Source: Candidatus Omnitrophota bacterium (GTDB lineage Bacteria > Verrucomicrobiota > Verrucomicrobiia > Limisphaerales > UBA1319). Taken from it: a DNA stretch of 7,961 bases. Under the pieces are notes generated by a model. That model was not told the DNA's origin. It saw only the letters and a program-made list of their open reading frames with translations, and made no database searches. The DNA is taken from the NCBI GenBank assembly GCA_023473405.1, contig JAMCZD010000508.1, positions 1 through 7,961 of the forward strand, written 5' to 3'. Both the position numbers and the translations under genes were made by a program. Each line of letters opens with the position of its first letter. Position 1 is the stretch's first letter. Shown in pieces: positions 6,392-7,961 of this stretch.

Positions 6392-7462
6392 ATGAAACCC
6401 ATGATACGCAATAAACTCGGGCTTGTTCTTGCCGCACTATTTTCCTCCTGTCACGTTCATCGACGGAGCTTGTTCCCGGCTTGTTTCCTCGGAATCGCCC
6501 TTGCCCTTTCCGGTAGTTCTGTGCTAGGTGAAGTGGAAATGCAGACCCAATACAAATATGGCGGTTGGTCGAATTGCATCCGACTCAACAACGGACAGAT
6601 CGAATTAATTGTAACAACTGATGTAGGACCTCGAGTCATTCGTATGGGCTTTATCGGCGGGCAGAACTTCTTCTACGAGGTCCCCGATGACCTCGGCAAA
6701 ACCGGAGGCAACCAGTGGCGGGCCTATGGCGGTCACCGGTTGTGGCACGCGCCCGAGGCCGCGCCCCGAACCTATGCGCCAGACAATGGACCGCTCCAAT
6801 ACGTTTGGGAAGGACAAACGCTCAAGTTGACCCAGCCCAAGGAGCCCAGTACCGGCATCGCGAAGGAAATCGAGATCACCCTTGATCCGGCAGCCAACCA
6901 TGTGAAGGTGCTCCATCGCTTGATTAACCAAAACCTTTGGGCAGTCGAACTGGCACCCTGGTGCCTGAGCGTCCTGGCGCCCGGCGGCCGTGCCATATTC
7001 CCGCAGGAACCGTATCGTTCACATCCGGAATATTTACTGCCAGCGCGTCCAATGGTCTTATGGCATTATACTGATATGAGCGATCCGCGCTGGATTTGGG
7101 GCAAGAAGTACGTTCAACTGCGGCAGGACCCCGCGGCAACGACGAAACAAAAGCTCGGGCTGATGAATACCCCCGGCTGGGCTGCTTATTCGTTGAAAGG
7201 CGAATTGCTTCTAAAGCGGTTTGGCTTTGACCCAAACCGCGCCTACGCCGACTTCGGTTGCAACAACGAAGTCTTTACCAACAACGAAATGCTCGAAATG
7301 GAAACCCTCGGACCGCTATCCAGGCTCGCCCCCGGCGGCGCCGTGGAACAGGTGGAACAATGGTTCGTTTATCGCCAACCGGTCGGCGAAAACGAGGCGG
7401 CTGTCGACGCCTCCGTCCTGCCCCTGGTGCGCGAGACCGAGTTATTCAAACCCGGTCAATGA
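6392..7462 (+). CDS. Secreted DUF4380-family protein (predicted sugar-binding, mutarotase-like fold)
   Basis: A 356-residue protein with an N-terminal export signal and a DUF4380-like body. Family hallmarks I recognise are YGGWSNCIRLNNG (56-68), ELIVTTDVGPRVIRMGFIGG (71-90), the GKTGGNQWRAYGGHRLWHAPE block (102-122), and the late ETLGPLSRLAPGG (304-316). The E-x-x-GP...L-x-PG end is shared with galactose-mutarotase-like beta-sandwich proteins, so carbohydrate binding is inferred; no reaction is established to my knowledge. The N-terminus is odd: a hydrophobic stretch (9-20), a basic HVHRR (21-25), then a second, better signal core (28-46) ending SSVLG before EVEM. The true start may therefore be internal, for example a TTG at residue 27, although no ribosome site is visible for any start; ATG codons occur at residues 1 and 4. 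It diverges from the dehydrogenase gene and lies 105 bases ahead of the DUF4404 gene. Confidence 0.8.
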   Translation: MKPMIRNKLGLVLAALFSSCHVHRRSLFPACFLGIALALSGSSVLGEVEMQTQYKYGGWSNCIRLNNGQIELIVTTDVGPRVIRMGFIGGQNFFYEVPDDLGKTGGNQWRAYGGHRLWHAPEAAPRTYAPDNGPLQYVWEGQTLKLTQPKEPSTGIAKEIEITLDPAANHVKVLHRLINQNLWAVELAPWCLSVLAPGGRAIFPQEPYRSHPEYLLPARPMVLWHYTDMSDPRWIWGKKYVQLRQDPAATTKQKLGLMNTPGWAAYSLKGELLLKRFGFDPNRAYADFGCNNEVFTNNEMLEMETLGPLSRLAPGGAVEQVEQWFVYRQPVGENEAAVDASVLPLVRETELFKPGQ

Positions 7463-7567
7463 ATTCGAAATTCAGAACGACAGTCGCGGTTCTCAAACAA
7501 TGGCCCCAGTGAATGCAGCGAGTAGATTTGACGGAGTTTCCTAAATGCAACCTCGGAGGAACAACCT

Positions 7568-7900
7568 ATGATCGAGCGCACCCTCGAGGAAATTGAAGCC
7601 AAATTGCGGCAATCAACCTCGATCCCCACCGGCAACCGTGACGAATTGCTTGGCTTGCTGGCAACCTTGAAAACCGAGGTTACCGAGCTGGCCAAGACCC
7701 ACGAAGACCAGGCCCAAAGCATCGCGGGATTCGCCGTCGTCTCCACTCACGAAGCAATCCGCACCCCGAGAAACCCGGTGCTCCTCAGGCATTCACTCGA
7801 TGGCTTGTCGGCTTCGGTGACTGAATTCGAAAAATCCCATCCCGAGCTGGTCGAGATCGTAAACACGATCTGCACGACCTTGTCCAACTTGGGGATTTAG
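7568..7900 (+). CDS. DUF4404-family small protein
   Basis: A 110-residue, mostly helical protein. The N-terminal helix TLEEIEAKLRQ (5-15), a heptad-like stretch GLLATLKTEVTELAKTHED (29-47), and the ending FEKSHPELVEIVNTICTTLSNLGI match the DUF4404 pattern as I remember it, in which the C-terminus reads FE-x-SHP...L-x-x-x-GI. It has no signal peptide, membrane segment or catalytic motif, so a cytoplasmic protein, possibly forming coiled coils, is likely; the family has no assigned function. The start is well supported by CGGAGGA (7554-7560) seven bases ahead of the ATG, the strongest ribosome site in the window. It follows the DUF4380 gene by 105 bases and may have its own promoter, although co-transcription is possible. 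A hairpin follows the stop. Confidence 0.8.
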   Translation: MIERTLEEIEAKLRQSTSIPTGNRDELLGLLATLKTEVTELAKTHEDQAQSIAGFAVVSTHEAIRTPRNPVLLRHSLDGLSASVTEFEKSHPELVEIVNTICTTLSNLGI

Positions 7901-7918
7901 CCAGTGCAAATTGCAGCC

Positions 7919-7946
7919 GTGCTCCCCAGACCGTGGGATTGAGCAC
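7919..7946 (+). terminator. Stem-loop after the DUF4404 gene
   Basis: GTGCTC (7919-7924) pairs with GAGCAC (7941-7946), and inside it CCCA (7925-7928) pairs with TGGG (7934-7937) around a five-base loop, with a three-base bulge on the 3' side. The hairpin starts 18 bases after the DUF4404 stop, where a terminator is expected. No T-run follows, so termination is plausible but not shown. Confidence 0.45.
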
Positions 7947-7961
7947 ACACTGCCAAGTGCG

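Noticed and set aside
1..7961. CRISPR array, tRNA, rRNA, transposase, integrase or defence genes
   Set aside because: I looked for regularly spaced repeats, cloverleaf-like sequence and typical motifs on both strands and found none that hold up.

Overview
The window (about 8 kb, moderately GC-rich) looks like chromosomal DNA from a free-living member of the Verrucomicrobiota, perhaps the Pedosphaera/Limisphaerales side. This is inferred from the gene mix and family flavour: the C-terminal style of a Gfo/Idh/MocA oxidoreductase, a short RpoD/SigA-type sigma factor, a secreted GH36 alpha-galactosidase, and DUF4380 and DUF4404 proteins. No rRNA or marker gene proves it.

Layout. Positions 1-246 (+) hold the 3' end of a Gfo/Idh/MocA-family oxidoreductase, closed by a perfect hairpin. 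A sigma-70 gene follows on the minus strand (466-1500). A noncoding divergent region of about 400 bp (1501-1902) carries a perfect 12-bp palindrome and an 8-bp inverted repeat. A secreted GH36 glycoside hydrolase is at 1903-3942 (+). A compact minus-strand cluster, transcribed from 6183 down to 4085, follows: a Sad/YneI-type succinate-semialdehyde dehydrogenase, a 93-residue orphan that resembles only the C-terminal tail of RluA pseudouridine synthases, and an Rrf2-family regulator. A 208-bp divergent region with repeated CGTCTCC-type motifs separates this cluster from a secreted DUF4380 protein (6392-7462, +). A DUF4404 small protein (7568-7900, +) and a hairpin end the window.

How the genes fit. 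The oxidoreductase, GH36 enzyme and DUF4380 protein suggest a carbohydrate-degrading lifestyle with exported enzymes. The dehydrogenase cluster may be controlled by its own Rrf2 protein, but that is inference from adjacency. I found no mobile element, CRISPR array, tRNA, rRNA or obvious defence system. The most unusual item is the stand-alone RluA-tail ORF wedged between the dehydrogenase and the regulator.
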